Shown: positions 16,651-24,772 of the stretch, one piece after another
How positions within the stretch are numbered: position 1 is the stretch's first letter
Layout: every line of letters begins with the position of its first letter
From: Chloroflexota bacterium
GTDB lineage: Bacteria; Chloroflexota; UBA6077; FW602-bin22; CADDYW01
NCBI GenBank assembly: GCA_021324795.1
Contig: JAJPIK010000102.1
Location: 82,953 to 146,952, forward strand
Length of the DNA: 64,000 bases
Direction of reading: 5' to 3'
Program-made: the position numbers and the translations under genes
Notes under the pieces: model-generated
Seen by the model: only the letters and a program-made list of their open reading frames with translations
Databases searched by the model: none
Told to the model about the DNA's origin: nothing

Positions 16651-17544
16651 CTATCCCGCCAATCCCAGCAGCGCCAGACTGTCGCGGTTGATCACCTTTT
16701 CAAACTCGTCGATTGGCACCGGCGGCAAGCCGGTACCGGCGATGGGATCGTTCACCCGGTAAATCGCGTCCATCGTCTCCTGGGGTGTGGCCACCGGGTA
16801 ATCCGAACCGAAAAGGAGCTTGTCGAGCACGCCCCATTCGGTGGCCAGCCGCATGCCATTGTAGTATTGCCAGGGACGGTAGAAGTTGGCGGAGATGTCG
16901 GCGTAGACGTTCGGGTGCTTACGGATGACCGCGATACAGTCGGCATGCCAAGGATGTGCCAGGTGGGCCAGGATAATCTTCAGGTCCGGAAACGCCATCG
17001 CCACCCGGTCGATGTGTCGAGGGTGGGCGAAGTCCAGGTCGGCGTGACGGACCGGCGAGGTACCCTGGTGAAAGAGAATGGGGAGCTTGAGCTCCGCGGC
17101 GCGTCGGTAGATCCGGAAGGCATCTTCCCCCAGTGGATCAAAATTCTGGTAATTCGGCCCCAGCTTGATTCCTCGCAAGCCCAGGTCGCCAGTCGCCCGC
17201 TCAATCTCGGCAAGTGCACATGGGTCGCGCGGGTGAACGGCGAGGAAGCCGATGATCTTGTCCGGATAGGCCCGAATCAGCGCGGCGGCCTCGTCATTGA
17301 GCTCACGAGCCGGCGCCACTGGCCCAACCGGCTCGGTTGGATCCTCCGGCGGAGGTGCAGCGATGTTGAAGCAGATCGCCTTGTCGACGGTCTCCATTGC
17401 CCGCAGATAATCGTCCCAGGTATAAGCGCCCGGATTCTGCTGGCCCGGACGCATCGGCGCCATGTCCGGTCGGTTGAAGCCCGCTACCTCGACTTCCGGT
17501 CGGGTGCGGTAACGCGGAGTATGGGTGTGAACGTCGACGATCAC
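16651..17544 (-). CDS. Amidohydrolase-family (amidohydrolase_2) metal hydrolase
   Basis: This 297-residue TIM-barrel hydrolase opens with the metal-binding strand VDVHTHTPRY (HxH), as in ACMS decarboxylase and related amidohydrolase_2 enzymes. Further motifs are LRGIKLGPNYQNFDP at about 140, LPILFHQGTSP with the third histidine, ILAHLAHPWHADC at about 205, and LLFGSDYPV with the final Asp near 250. All expected metal ligands therefore appear intact. The start is a GTG at 17544 with GAGGTG seven bases ahead. Reactions in this family include decarboxylation and hydrolysis of cyclic compounds; the substrate is unknown. It is divergent from the PNPOx-like gene. Confidence 0.85.
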   Translation of the reverse strand: MIVDVHTHTPRYRTRPEVEVAGFNRPDMAPMRPGQQNPGAYTWDDYLRAMETVDKAICFNIAAPPPEDPTEPVGPVAPARELNDEAAALIRAYPDKIIGFLAVHPRDPCALAEIERATGDLGLRGIKLGPNYQNFDPLGEDAFRIYRRAAELKLPILFHQGTSPVRHADLDFAHPRHIDRVAMAFPDLKIILAHLAHPWHADCIAVIRKHPNVYADISANFYRPWQYYNGMRLATEWGVLDKLLFGSDYPVATPQETMDAIYRVNDPIAGTGLPPVPIDEFEKVINRDSLALLGLAG

Positions 17545-17680
17545 GGAGCAGCACCTCGCTGTACATTGTTAGGAATATCATAACCCGCTGAAGGCCAGAC
17601 CGTCATCCCCGAGAACAACCCTTGTGGTAAGATTCAGGGGCGTGGCAGCGCTCGATCTTCCCTGACATTGGAGCAAGCCC

Positions 17681-18286
17681 ATGGGTAATGTCTACGACCA
17701 GATTGATGAGAAGTTAGTCGCCTGGATTGGCCAGCAGCATCTGTTCTTCGTCGCGACGGCGGCGCGCGCAGACCACGGACACGTCAACGTCTCGCCCAAG
17801 GGACCGATAGGGAGTCTACGTATCCTCGGACCACGGCGAGTCGCCTACCTCGATCTGATCGGCAGTGGCGCCGAGACCGTGGCGCACCTACGTGAGAACG
17901 GCCGCATCGTCATCATGCTCTGTGCCTTCGCAGGCCCGCCGCGCATCGTGCGCTTGCACGGCCGTGGCCAGGTCTATCAGATCGGCGAGCCGGGCTTTGC
18001 TGAGCTGAACGCCGAGCTCGACTTCACTGGCATCGCGGCGGCCCACGACGCTTCGCGGGCGATCATCGTGATCGACGTCGACCGCATCTCCGACTCCTGC
18101 GGCTATGGTGTCCCACTCATGGCGTACCAAGGCGAGCGTCCGCAGCTCATGGCCTGGATCGACCGCAAGCTGCAGAAGAGTGACGACGCCCTCATGGAGT
18201 ACGTGGCCGAGCAGAACGCCACCAGCATCGACGGGTTACCGGCCTTCGAGCCGATGATCCTACCTCGCCACGAGATCAGGAAATAA
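17681..18286 (+). CDS. Pyridoxamine 5'-phosphate oxidase-like flavoprotein
   Basis: This 201-residue protein has the split-barrel FMN-binding fold of the PNPOx group. Characteristic stretches are LVAWIGQQHLFFVATAAR at the start, HVNVSPKGPIGSLRILG at about 30, and AETVAHLRENGRIVIMLCAF, the usual flavin-contact strand. A C-terminal extension (SIDGLPAF, about 190) is common in this subgroup. It is unlikely to make pyridoxal phosphate itself; such relatives often bind F420 or FMN and reduce small molecules. TTGGAG precedes the ATG. The unknown zinc-ribbon gene begins 9 bases after its stop and may be cotranscribed. Confidence 0.85.
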   Translation: MGNVYDQIDEKLVAWIGQQHLFFVATAARADHGHVNVSPKGPIGSLRILGPRRVAYLDLIGSGAETVAHLRENGRIVIMLCAFAGPPRIVRLHGRGQVYQIGEPGFAELNAELDFTGIAAAHDASRAIIVIDVDRISDSCGYGVPLMAYQGERPQLMAWIDRKLQKSDDALMEYVAEQNATSIDGLPAFEPMILPRHEIRK

Positions 18287-18295
18287 GAGGAGAAG

Positions 18296-18865
18296 ATGTC
18301 AGTGGCTGAGTGCTACGGCTGCGTGGTTGGGTTCAAGTGTTTGCCGTACCCAATCGGGAATCAACACGAGCCTTTCGGAACCTGCCGAAATTGTCATTCG
18401 CATGCTTGCGGGCATCACGCTCAGAGAGACGGAAATGTCCCGGAGTTCAGATGCTTTAAGTGCGATCCACAGCTCTTGGGGGCAAGCGCCGTCGTCGGGG
18501 TTGCAACAAGAGTACCGGCTGGCTCTTCGGCTCAGCGAGTGGCTCGAACGGTACTCTCGGGTTACCATGCGGATCTGCTGGCGAATCCTTCGTGGGCGTT
18601 CCAGCACATCGACGATTTCTTGACCCGCTGTCGCGGCTACGGAAATTCGTTGCCTGGCCCCTATCGGCGAGTGGATTATAGCGCGAGCTGGAATGACAAT
18701 GATCTCCGAGATTTCCTACGCCCCCTCACCGGCTCCTCTCAGGATTTGCTGGTCTTAGCGGGCGCGATAGTGAATATCTACATACTGCCGTTTCTCCCTG
18801 GCTGGGCCAGTCCGAGCTTTGTTGCACCATACCTGCTCGACATCGCGCACCATCTCGTACCGTGA
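18296..18865 (+). CDS. Unknown protein with N-terminal CxxC zinc-ribbon motifs
   Basis: I do not recognise this 189-residue protein. The first 60 residues contain three CxxC pairs (C6/C9, C30/C33, C53/C56) plus C15, C38 and H40-H41, which suggests one or two zinc sites. The middle is polar, and the last 35 residues are hydrophobic (LLVLAGAIVNIYILPFLPGW), possibly a membrane or hydrophobic helix. A very good AGAGGAG ribosome site precedes the ATG, which supports it being real. The next gene, a membrane protein, follows after 98 bases. The pair could form a membrane-linked complex; no function is assigned. Confidence 0.68.
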   Translation: MSVAECYGCVVGFKCLPYPIGNQHEPFGTCRNCHSHACGHHAQRDGNVPEFRCFKCDPQLLGASAVVGVATRVPAGSSAQRVARTVLSGYHADLLANPSWAFQHIDDFLTRCRGYGNSLPGPYRRVDYSASWNDNDLRDFLRPLTGSSQDLLVLAGAIVNIYILPFLPGWASPSFVAPYLLDIAHHLVP

Positions 18866-18963
18866 GGCGAAGTAGGAGTGGCATGGCGGAAGATCTCAGT
18901 TGGGTTCGATTCTGGCCTATTTGGCCTTCGGCAGCTTTTACCGCGAGGCGAAGGAGCAGTGGT

Positions 18964-19440
18964 GTGTCAGAAATTGGTGGTTGGGTGATCCATCAGCACC
19001 ATGACGTTGCTGCGTTCGTCGCTACCTTTCCCGAGCACACCCGCCCCGCGAACCTTCCGAAATGGGTCGCTCTGTGCACAGGCACCACAAAGGCATATGT
19101 ACGAGCGGCTGAACGACCGTACGCGGAAGGTAAGCAGATCTTTGTTTCCAAGGGGTTCATTATCGACGAAGGACAAGAAGTCTCGGTTTCCGAAACGACA
19201 TTTCAGCGATATGCCATCTACCGGCTCATGCACGACCGGGATCAGATACTTGGCTTGATTGGGCTGATCCTAGCGATTGCCGGCTATGTCGTTGATGCCT
19301 CCTTGACGGCTGGAAAGATCCATCCCTATCTGATCGTAAGCGATACCACTCTCTTTTGGTCGCAAATAGGATCCTTCTTGGCAAAGATCGTAGGAACGGC
19401 ACTCGTCTTCTGGAAGGGCTTCCTCCAGAGTGTAGGATAA
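18964..19440 (+). CDS. Unknown protein with two C-terminal membrane helices
   Basis: This 158-residue protein is not recognised. The soluble N-terminal part (about 1-90) contains DVAAFVATFPEHTRP and KQIFVSKGFIIDEG. Two membrane helices follow, ILGLIGLILAIAGYVVDASL (about 100-120) and IGSFLAKIVGTALVFWKGFL near the end. I chose the GTG at 18964 because AAGGAG lies 7 bases upstream; the longer frame to 18862 lacks a site and has a low-quality composition. It follows the zinc-ribbon gene on the same strand. The small soluble-plus-two-helix shape is seen in many pore or anchor proteins, but nothing here proves that. Confidence 0.65.
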   Translation: MSEIGGWVIHQHHDVAAFVATFPEHTRPANLPKWVALCTGTTKAYVRAAERPYAEGKQIFVSKGFIIDEGQEVSVSETTFQRYAIYRLMHDRDQILGLIGLILAIAGYVVDASLTAGKIHPYLIVSDTTLFWSQIGSFLAKIVGTALVFWKGFLQSVG

Positions 19441-19494
19441 CGAATCACCACACTCCCGGCGCTTTTCCCACACCTTGATCAGGAGCTCCAGTAT

Positions 19495-19941
19495 CTAGTA
19501 TCTATAGTAGCGATCCGAGAACTCGTCGTAGCACTGCAGGGTGAAATAGAGGATCGCCACGGAAAAGAGGATGCCGATGAGATTGAGGCTGACGAGCGAG
19601 GCGAGGAACGAGAGGACAGTTCCGGCGACGAAGAGCCGCCAGCCGCTGAGACGAAGCTTCTGAAGCGGGCGGAATGACATGGCCCAGAGGATCGGCGGCA
19701 GCAGCACGAGCCAGAAGAACGGCGTGAGGAGAAGCGCGCCGGCGAGCTCCGGCGCGCTGACGACAAAGCGGATGATCGAGAGAACGGCGGCCAGCCAGCC
19801 ACCCAGGACGACCGTTAAGGCGACGCTGAGCACCGCCAGCATCGGAAGGGACCGAGCGAACTGCTCGCGCTGCTCGTAATAAATCGGCGGTCCGATCGCT
19901 TTGACCTTGCTGACGACCGCTCGCTCAAACTCGCTATACAT
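19495..19941 (-). CDS. Four-helix integral membrane protein of unknown function
   Basis: This 148-residue protein has a short soluble N-terminus (MYSEFERAVVSKVKAIGPP) and four hydrophobic segments: about 31-55, 65-87, 100-118 and 118-135. The C-terminus is acidic and aromatic (CYDEFSDRYYRY). GAGAGG precedes the ATG. It is convergent with the preceding two-helix membrane protein gene and divergent from the second sugar importer. No motif suggests a transporter or enzyme. Confidence 0.68.
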   Translation of the reverse strand: MYSEFERAVVSKVKAIGPPIYYEQREQFARSLPMLAVLSVALTVVLGGWLAAVLSIIRFVVSAPELAGALLLTPFFWLVLLPPILWAMSFRPLQKLRLSGWRLFVAGTVLSFLASLVSLNLIGILFSVAILYFTLQCYDEFSDRYYRY

Positions 19942-20070
19942 TGTCGCCTCTCGTGCTCAGCTCCAATTGCCCATGATCTTACCATCCGATCGCCACGCTC
20001 GGCAAAAACGAGCTGAGCGCAAAGGGTCAGAAGCACTGCCGTCTGGATTGCCTCTTTCCCGCGAAGGCGG

Positions 20071-20099
20071 TCTGACGTACACTAGTGACTGCGTATCTT
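20071..20099 (+). promoter_or_regulatory. Possible promoter for the second CUT1 importer
   Basis: TCTGAC (20071-20076) and TATCTT (20094-20099) are 17 bases apart, about 60 bases before the GTG start at 20160. Both boxes are imperfect, so this is a tentative reading. Confidence 0.35.
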
Positions 20100-20159
20100 C
20101 CCTATGTATACGAGGTGGACGAAGATGGGGTTAATAGGATGGGGTTAAAGGGAGAGGCG

Positions 20160-21074
20160 GTGATTGCCCGCACTACTCGATCCGGGCGCCTGCGGCGACG
20201 GAAGGCGATCGAAGGCTACTTGCTGATCGCCCCCTGGCTGATTGGCTTTCTTGCCTTCACCGCCGGGCCGTTGCTCGCCTCGCTCTACTACAGCTTCACC
20301 GACTACAACGTGATCCAGCCGCCGCACTGGATAGCCCTCGGGAACTACGTCACGCTGTTCAGTCGCGATCCCCTCTTCTGGCTGTCGCTCGTCAATACCG
20401 CTTATTACGTCTTTCTCTCGGTCCCATTGAGCATGGTGTGCGGTCTCGCGGTGGCGTTGATGCTCAACCAGCGGCTGCCCGGCCTCGCAGTGCTCCGGAG
20501 CATTTATTACTTGCCTTCGGTCATGCCGGCCGTCGCGACCTCGGTCCTCTGGCTCTGGCTGCTCGATCCGAACACCGGCATCATCAACAGCGTCCTGCGT
20601 CTGATCGGGATCAACGGTCCCGGCTGGCTGGCCGATCCGAACTGGGCGAAGCCGGCCCTGGTGCTGATGTCGCTCTGGGGCTTCGGCACGGCGATGATCA
20701 TTTACTTGGCGGGTTTGCAGAACATTCCTGGCGAGCTTTACGAGGCAGCAATGCTCGACGGGGCCGGCCCCTGGCAAACGTTCTGGAGCATCACTTTGCC
20801 GATGCTCTCGCCGGTGATCCTTTTCAATCTGATCATCGGTACGATCAACTCATTCCAGGTGTTCACCGCGGCGTTCGTCATGACCGGCGGCGGACCGGTC
20901 AATGCGACCCGCTTCTACGTGCTCTATCTCTTCAACCAGGCGTTTGGCTACTTCCACATGGGAATCGCGGCGGCCATGGCCTGGTTCCTTTTCCTGATCG
21001 TGGTACTGGTCGCCTACCTGCAATTTCGCTTGATTGGGAGCCGAGTGTATTACGAAGGGAGTACCCGGACGTAG
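20160..21074 (+). CDS. CUT1 sugar ABC importer permease (MalF/UgpA type)
   Basis: This 304-residue membrane subunit has six helices, starting with YLLIAPWLIGFLAFTAGPLL, and the EAA loop EAAMLDGAGPWQTFWSITLPML near residue 200. The periplasmic stretch WLADPNWAKPALVLMSLWGFG is typical of this subfamily. I chose the GTG at 20160 with GGGAGAGG just upstream; in-frame ATGs at 20085 and 20139 are alternatives without a good site. It starts the second importer operon (20160-23740), in which, unlike the first, the binding protein comes last. Confidence 0.88.
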   Translation: MIARTTRSGRLRRRKAIEGYLLIAPWLIGFLAFTAGPLLASLYYSFTDYNVIQPPHWIALGNYVTLFSRDPLFWLSLVNTAYYVFLSVPLSMVCGLAVALMLNQRLPGLAVLRSIYYLPSVMPAVATSVLWLWLLDPNTGIINSVLRLIGINGPGWLADPNWAKPALVLMSLWGFGTAMIIYLAGLQNIPGELYEAAMLDGAGPWQTFWSITLPMLSPVILFNLIIGTINSFQVFTAAFVMTGGGPVNATRFYVLYLFNQAFGYFHMGIAAAMAWFLFLIVVLVAYLQFRLIGSRVYYEGSTRT

Positions 21075-21150
21075 GAGACAGCGGGACGAGGGACGCTCCC
21101 AGTTCGGTCCCCCTCCCTCGAACTCTCTGAGGATGAGCCCAGAGGAGGAG

Positions 21151-22050
21151 ATGAAGACAACGACGTTGCCCCGGCCGATGGCCGTTCAGAGATCACAATG
21201 GGCGAGGCGCCTGCGCTGGCGCTGGCCGAGCTACCTGCTGCGAGTCGTGGTGTTTCTCCTGGCGATCGCCGGCGCGGCGGTCATGCTTTTGCCCCTGGCT
21301 TGGCTGGTCTCGAGCTCGCTCAAGCCCGACGATCAGCTTTTTGTCTACCCGCCGGTCTGGATCCCCCGCTACCTGAACTGGCCGAATTACGTCAACGCCT
21401 GGAACTATGCGCCCTTCGCGATGTATCTCACGAACACATTGATCATCACCGTCTTTAGCCTGATCGGTACGCTTATCTCTTCGTCGCTCGTCGCCTATGG
21501 CTTTGCCCGGGGTCAATTCCCGGGCCGCGACCTGCTCTTTGGCATCCTGCTCAGCACGATGATGCTGCCGGGCATCGTCACGTTGATTCCCTTGTTCCTG
21601 ATCTTCAAGGCCTTGAACTGGATCAATACCTTCCTGCCGCTGATCGTGCCGAGCTACTTTGCCACGCCGTTCTACGTCTTTCTGCTACGCCAGTTCTTCC
21701 TGGGTCTTCCTCGGGACCTCGACGATGCCGCCTACGTCGACGGTGCCTCGACGCTCCAGGTCTTAGTTCAGGTAATTCTGCCGCTTGCCAAGCCTGCATT
21801 GGCGAGCGTGGCGATTTTCAGCGTGACGTTCCACTGGAACGATTTTCTGGCGCCCTTGATCTACCTCAACGACCAGTCGATGTACACCTTGGCGCTTGGG
21901 CTCTACAGCTTTCTCAGCGAACACACGGCGCAATGGGGATATCTCATGGCCGCCTCGACGTTGATGATCCTGCCCATGGTGGTGCTGTTCTTCTTCGCCC
22001 AGCGCACCTTCATCCAGGGCATCGTGACGAGCGGCTTTGGCGGACGGTGA
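21151..22050 (+). CDS. CUT1 sugar ABC importer permease (MalG/UgpE type)
   Basis: This protein of about 299 residues is the second pore subunit. It begins with a basic stretch, then a helix (VVVFLLAIAGAAVMLLPLAW), the SSSLKPDDQLFVYPP signature, and an EAA-like loop that reads DAAYVDGASTLQVLVQVILPL. The first residue of that loop is Asp-Asp-Ala rather than the usual Glu-Ala-Ala, a mild variation. The start is uncertain between 21133 and 21151; AGAGGAGG lies just before the latter. The gene is followed by a hairpin with a T run and then the binding-protein gene. Confidence 0.88.
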   Translation: MKTTTLPRPMAVQRSQWARRLRWRWPSYLLRVVVFLLAIAGAAVMLLPLAWLVSSSLKPDDQLFVYPPVWIPRYLNWPNYVNAWNYAPFAMYLTNTLIITVFSLIGTLISSSLVAYGFARGQFPGRDLLFGILLSTMMLPGIVTLIPLFLIFKALNWINTFLPLIVPSYFATPFYVFLLRQFFLGLPRDLDDAAYVDGASTLQVLVQVILPLAKPALASVAIFSVTFHWNDFLAPLIYLNDQSMYTLALGLYSFLSEHTAQWGYLMAASTLMILPMVVLFFFAQRTFIQGIVTSGFGGR

Positions 22051-22063
22051 ATGGGTGGACCAG

Positions 22064-22110
22064 AAAGCACGAAAGGCGGGGTTCTTACCGCACGGTTTTG
22101 TGCTTTTTTT
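22064..22110 (+). terminator. Hairpin with T run after the permease genes
   Basis: AAAGCAC (22064-22070) pairs with GTGCTTT (22100-22106), with an inner GCGG/CCGC helix, and is followed by further T residues. It could attenuate transcription between the permease genes and the binding-protein gene. The surrounding text resembles a dispersed element also seen at 24560. Confidence 0.45.
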
Positions 22111-22186
22111 CGTGACGTTTGGTGGCCTTCGTGATCTAAACGGCTTCAAAATCACTGAGCACGCTTTATGAGAGGAGAATCGGCCA

Positions 22187-23740
22187 ATGAACCCGGGCAA
22201 TGATCTTAGCGACCAGGTGACCAATATTGGGCGATTGAGTCGACGGCAGGCCCTACGTGGGTTAGGGCTTATGGGGGCATTAGGAGTGAGTGGTGCCATC
22301 TTCGTGGCTTGCGGGAGTCAGGCTGCACCGACGCCAGTTCCGCCGACAACTGCACCGGGCAAGCCAGCCACGACGACTCCCGCTCAGGCGACGACCGCGC
22401 CGGCCACGGCGCCGACGTCGGCTGCTCAGCCGACCGCGGCTCCCACCGCCGCTCCGGCGGCCGCACCAGCCGCGGCACCGACGGTGGCTCCGGCGGCGAC
22501 CGGCATGATTGGCTCGGCGTCGGCGAAAACTGTCATCACCGTTTGGCACACCCTGGGCGGCGGACCGGACCTGACGGCCTTCCGGAGCATTCTGACGAGC
22601 TACACCAAGGCGAACACGGACGTCGCCTTCAAGCTGAGCTTTGTGCCGGGCTCCTCGGCGACCGGTCCGTACGTCGAGAAGATTACCGCGGCAATTGCCA
22701 GTGGCTCCCCGCCGGACATTTTCCACATGAATCGCCCGCCCCAGTTCGGCGCGGCTGGGGCGCTCTACGCGCTCGACGACTTCATTAAGGCCGATAAGAA
22801 CTTCAACCAGGAGGACTTCTTTCCCGCGCCCTGGCAGCGAGTGACCTGGCTAGGCAAAGCGTACGGCGTTCCAGTGATCGTCGATAGCCGGGGCTATTGG
22901 ATGAACAAGAAGCTGTTTCAGGAGGCTGGACTCGATCCGAGCAAGCCACCGGCCACCTGGGACGACCTGATTACCGTCGAACAGAAATTGAGTCAGAAGG
23001 ACTCCTCCGGGCACTACACTCGCTTCGGCTTCACTCCCCTCTATGGCAACGCCCAGTTCTATTCCTACCTCTACCTGGCCGGTGGTCAGCTCCAAGATGC
23101 AAACTACAAAGTGACTTTCAACGATGACCACGGCGTCCAGGCGTTAGAGTGGCTGATCAAAGCGACCGATGCGACCGGCGGCGCCCAGATTGTCAATACC
23201 TTCGAGAACAGCTTTGCGACCGGAGCGAACGATCCCTTCCTGGCCGGGCTTGTTGCCTCGAAGATTGATGGCTGCTTTGGGCTGAGCGTGATTCATCAGT
23301 ATGCGCCGAACTTCGAGTTCGCGGTAGCGCCTGAGCCGTTCCCGGCCGGTGGTCACAAGGCGACAATGGTCGGCGGCTACAACTGGAGCATCGCTAAACA
23401 GTCGAAACACGCCCAGGAGAGCTACAATTTCCTCTCCTGGTTCAGTCAGCCTGCCCAGGCGGTGATTTTCGCCCAAGCGAGCGCGAACATGCCGGCCCGG
23501 CGCTCGGCGCTCAATTCCGATTACATTCAGAAGAATCCGGAGATCAAGTTCTTCTTTGATGCCCTCTCCTACGGCGTGCCCTACAGCACCGCGCCCTGGT
23601 CCCAGGTCATGTGGGACAACGTGAACGTGACCGCGACGCAGGATGCGCTCTACAAGCGCAAGTCGCCAAAGGAGGCGCTCGACGCAGCGGCCTCGGTGGT
23701 TCAGGCCGAAGTCGACAAGTGGATAAACCAGAAGAATTGA
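22187..23740 (+). CDS. Family 1 (CUT1) sugar-binding lipoprotein
   Basis: This 517-residue extracellular binding protein serves the two permeases upstream. The signal peptide carries a twin-arginine-like motif (LSRRQALRGLG) and a cysteine at about residue 43 (FVACG) as likely lipid anchor. A long linker of PTAAP-type repeats extends to about residue 105. The binding domain follows: ITVWHTLGGGPDL, AIASGSPPDIFHMNRP, and AYGVPVIVDSRGYWMNKKLF. GAGAGGAGA precedes the ATG. It ends the operon, and a 20-bp-stem terminator follows within 25 bases. The sugar is unknown. Confidence 0.92.
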   Translation: MNPGNDLSDQVTNIGRLSRRQALRGLGLMGALGVSGAIFVACGSQAAPTPVPPTTAPGKPATTTPAQATTAPATAPTSAAQPTAAPTAAPAAAPAAAPTVAPAATGMIGSASAKTVITVWHTLGGGPDLTAFRSILTSYTKANTDVAFKLSFVPGSSATGPYVEKITAAIASGSPPDIFHMNRPPQFGAAGALYALDDFIKADKNFNQEDFFPAPWQRVTWLGKAYGVPVIVDSRGYWMNKKLFQEAGLDPSKPPATWDDLITVEQKLSQKDSSGHYTRFGFTPLYGNAQFYSYLYLAGGQLQDANYKVTFNDDHGVQALEWLIKATDATGGAQIVNTFENSFATGANDPFLAGLVASKIDGCFGLSVIHQYAPNFEFAVAPEPFPAGGHKATMVGGYNWSIAKQSKHAQESYNFLSWFSQPAQAVIFAQASANMPARRSALNSDYIQKNPEIKFFFDALSYGVPYSTAPWSQVMWDNVNVTATQDALYKRKSPKEALDAAASVVQAEVDKWINQKN

Positions 23741-23764
23741 ACGTGTGCTGAAGCCACGGCAAAC

Positions 23765-23813
23765 CAAGCAGCAGGGGCAGGACTGATACCACCAGTCCTG
23801 CCCCTGCTGCTTG
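23765..23813. terminator. Bidirectional terminator, 20-bp perfect stem
   Basis: Positions 23765-23784 and 23794-23813 are perfect inverted repeats (arm begins CAAGCAGCAGGGGCAGGACT) around a 9-base loop. It lies between the convergent sugar-binding-protein gene and the small secreted-protein gene, so it can serve both strands, though no long T run follows. Confidence 0.8.
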
Positions 23814-23820
23814 CAAGTTA

Positions 23821-24234
23821 TTAGCGGGTGACGAGAGGAAGGTAGATCTCATTGGGACCTCTACCTCCGCCATAGTCGTACCCGACAATCGCCGCGTAAA
23901 AGGGCATGGACGCGTACACATTGAGTGTCCCTTGAAAGCGAGCGGGCACCTGGGGGACATCCCGCAGATGAATTGTCAGGCTACTCTGCGCGGGAACGAT
24001 TGTCCAAAAACTATACGTGAACGCGCCCGGACCTGAGATGACATTCTGGACGTTCAGGGGAACGCTATTGGGATTGGTCAACTGGTAGATGGTCATCGCG
24101 CCGGAAGAAGCCGGCTGCTGGGAAGCTGCGCTCACCGTTGCAGGTGAGTTCGCTAAGCCCGTCGCAACCACGGTTGCCAGTAGCACCAGCGCCAGGAGTC
24201 TTGCCGAGAGCAGGGGGAACAATCCGCGAGTCAT
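23821..24234 (-). CDS. Small secreted protein of unknown function
   Basis: This 137-residue protein has a classical signal peptide (MTRGLFPLLSARLLALVLLATVVATGLA with a likely cleavage near VSA-AS). A beta-rich mature domain follows, with YQLTNPNSVPLNVQN and AQSSLTIHLRDVPQVPARFQG, and the C-terminus is PNEIYLPLVTR. The pattern resembles small immunoglobulin-like or choice-of-anchor secreted proteins of Chloroflexota, but no family is firmly recognised. The ATG at 24234 has a weak ribosome site; the frame is open much further back, but that part has non-coding character. Confidence 0.6.
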   Translation of the reverse strand: MTRGLFPLLSARLLALVLLATVVATGLANSPATVSAASQQPASSGAMTIYQLTNPNSVPLNVQNVISGPGAFTYSFWTIVPAQSSLTIHLRDVPQVPARFQGTLNVYASMPFYAAIVGYDYGGGRGPNEIYLPLVTR

Positions 24235-24772
24235 ACAACAACACCGATTATGATGGGATTCGGCTGGCGGTTGGGGAGGCAGGTCGAACCAGTCGTAGCG
24301 TTCGTGTGTCGTGATCGAGCTACCCGGCCGGACGCGAATTGATGCTCGCCACCATAAAGATAAAGCGGGAGAGCAAATGGAGGATAGTACTTTTATCCCA
24401 GCCAGAGGAGGCTTGGGCCGCTGTCCGAATCCTGCGTTGTACCGACGCAGCGGCTCAAAAGACGTGGGGCCAGCCATCGGGCGCCAGTATAGCATCTTGC
24501 TAAGATCAAGACATGTAAAAATTTTGTTAGAAAGCGCAGCTTATCACGTAGAACCGCTTGGACCACGAAAGACGCGAAACCACGCGGTAAAGATGGAGAG
24601 GGAGGCAGACAAGGCAGGATCGGATCAGGTAGAATCAGGCGTAACGGGCTTTGGCTGTCAGCCAACACACGCACCTGGCCTTTTATCTGATTTAATTCCA
24701 GACGGAATCGGCAGGCAGCCCTCACCCTAACCCTCTTCCAGAGGGAGAGGGAATCGAGTGCAGGAGAGAGCG
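24235..24772. other. Gene-free stretch between divergent genes
   Basis: No convincing gene is visible in these 538 bases. It contains a copy of a dispersed sequence GGACCACGAAAGACGCGAAA (24560-24579) similar to 22056-22075. Near its right end is a short CCCTCACCCTAACCCTCTTCC / GAGGGAGAGGGAA element (about 24719-24752) of the type often repeated between bacterial genes. An AT-rich run (TGTAAAAATTTTGTTAG, 24515-24531) could hold promoter elements. Confidence 0.6.

Noticed and set aside
22320..22500. Tandem repeat in the binding-protein gene
   Set aside because: It encodes the Ala/Pro/Thr linker usual for lipoproteins of this group, not a CRISPR or mobile repeat.
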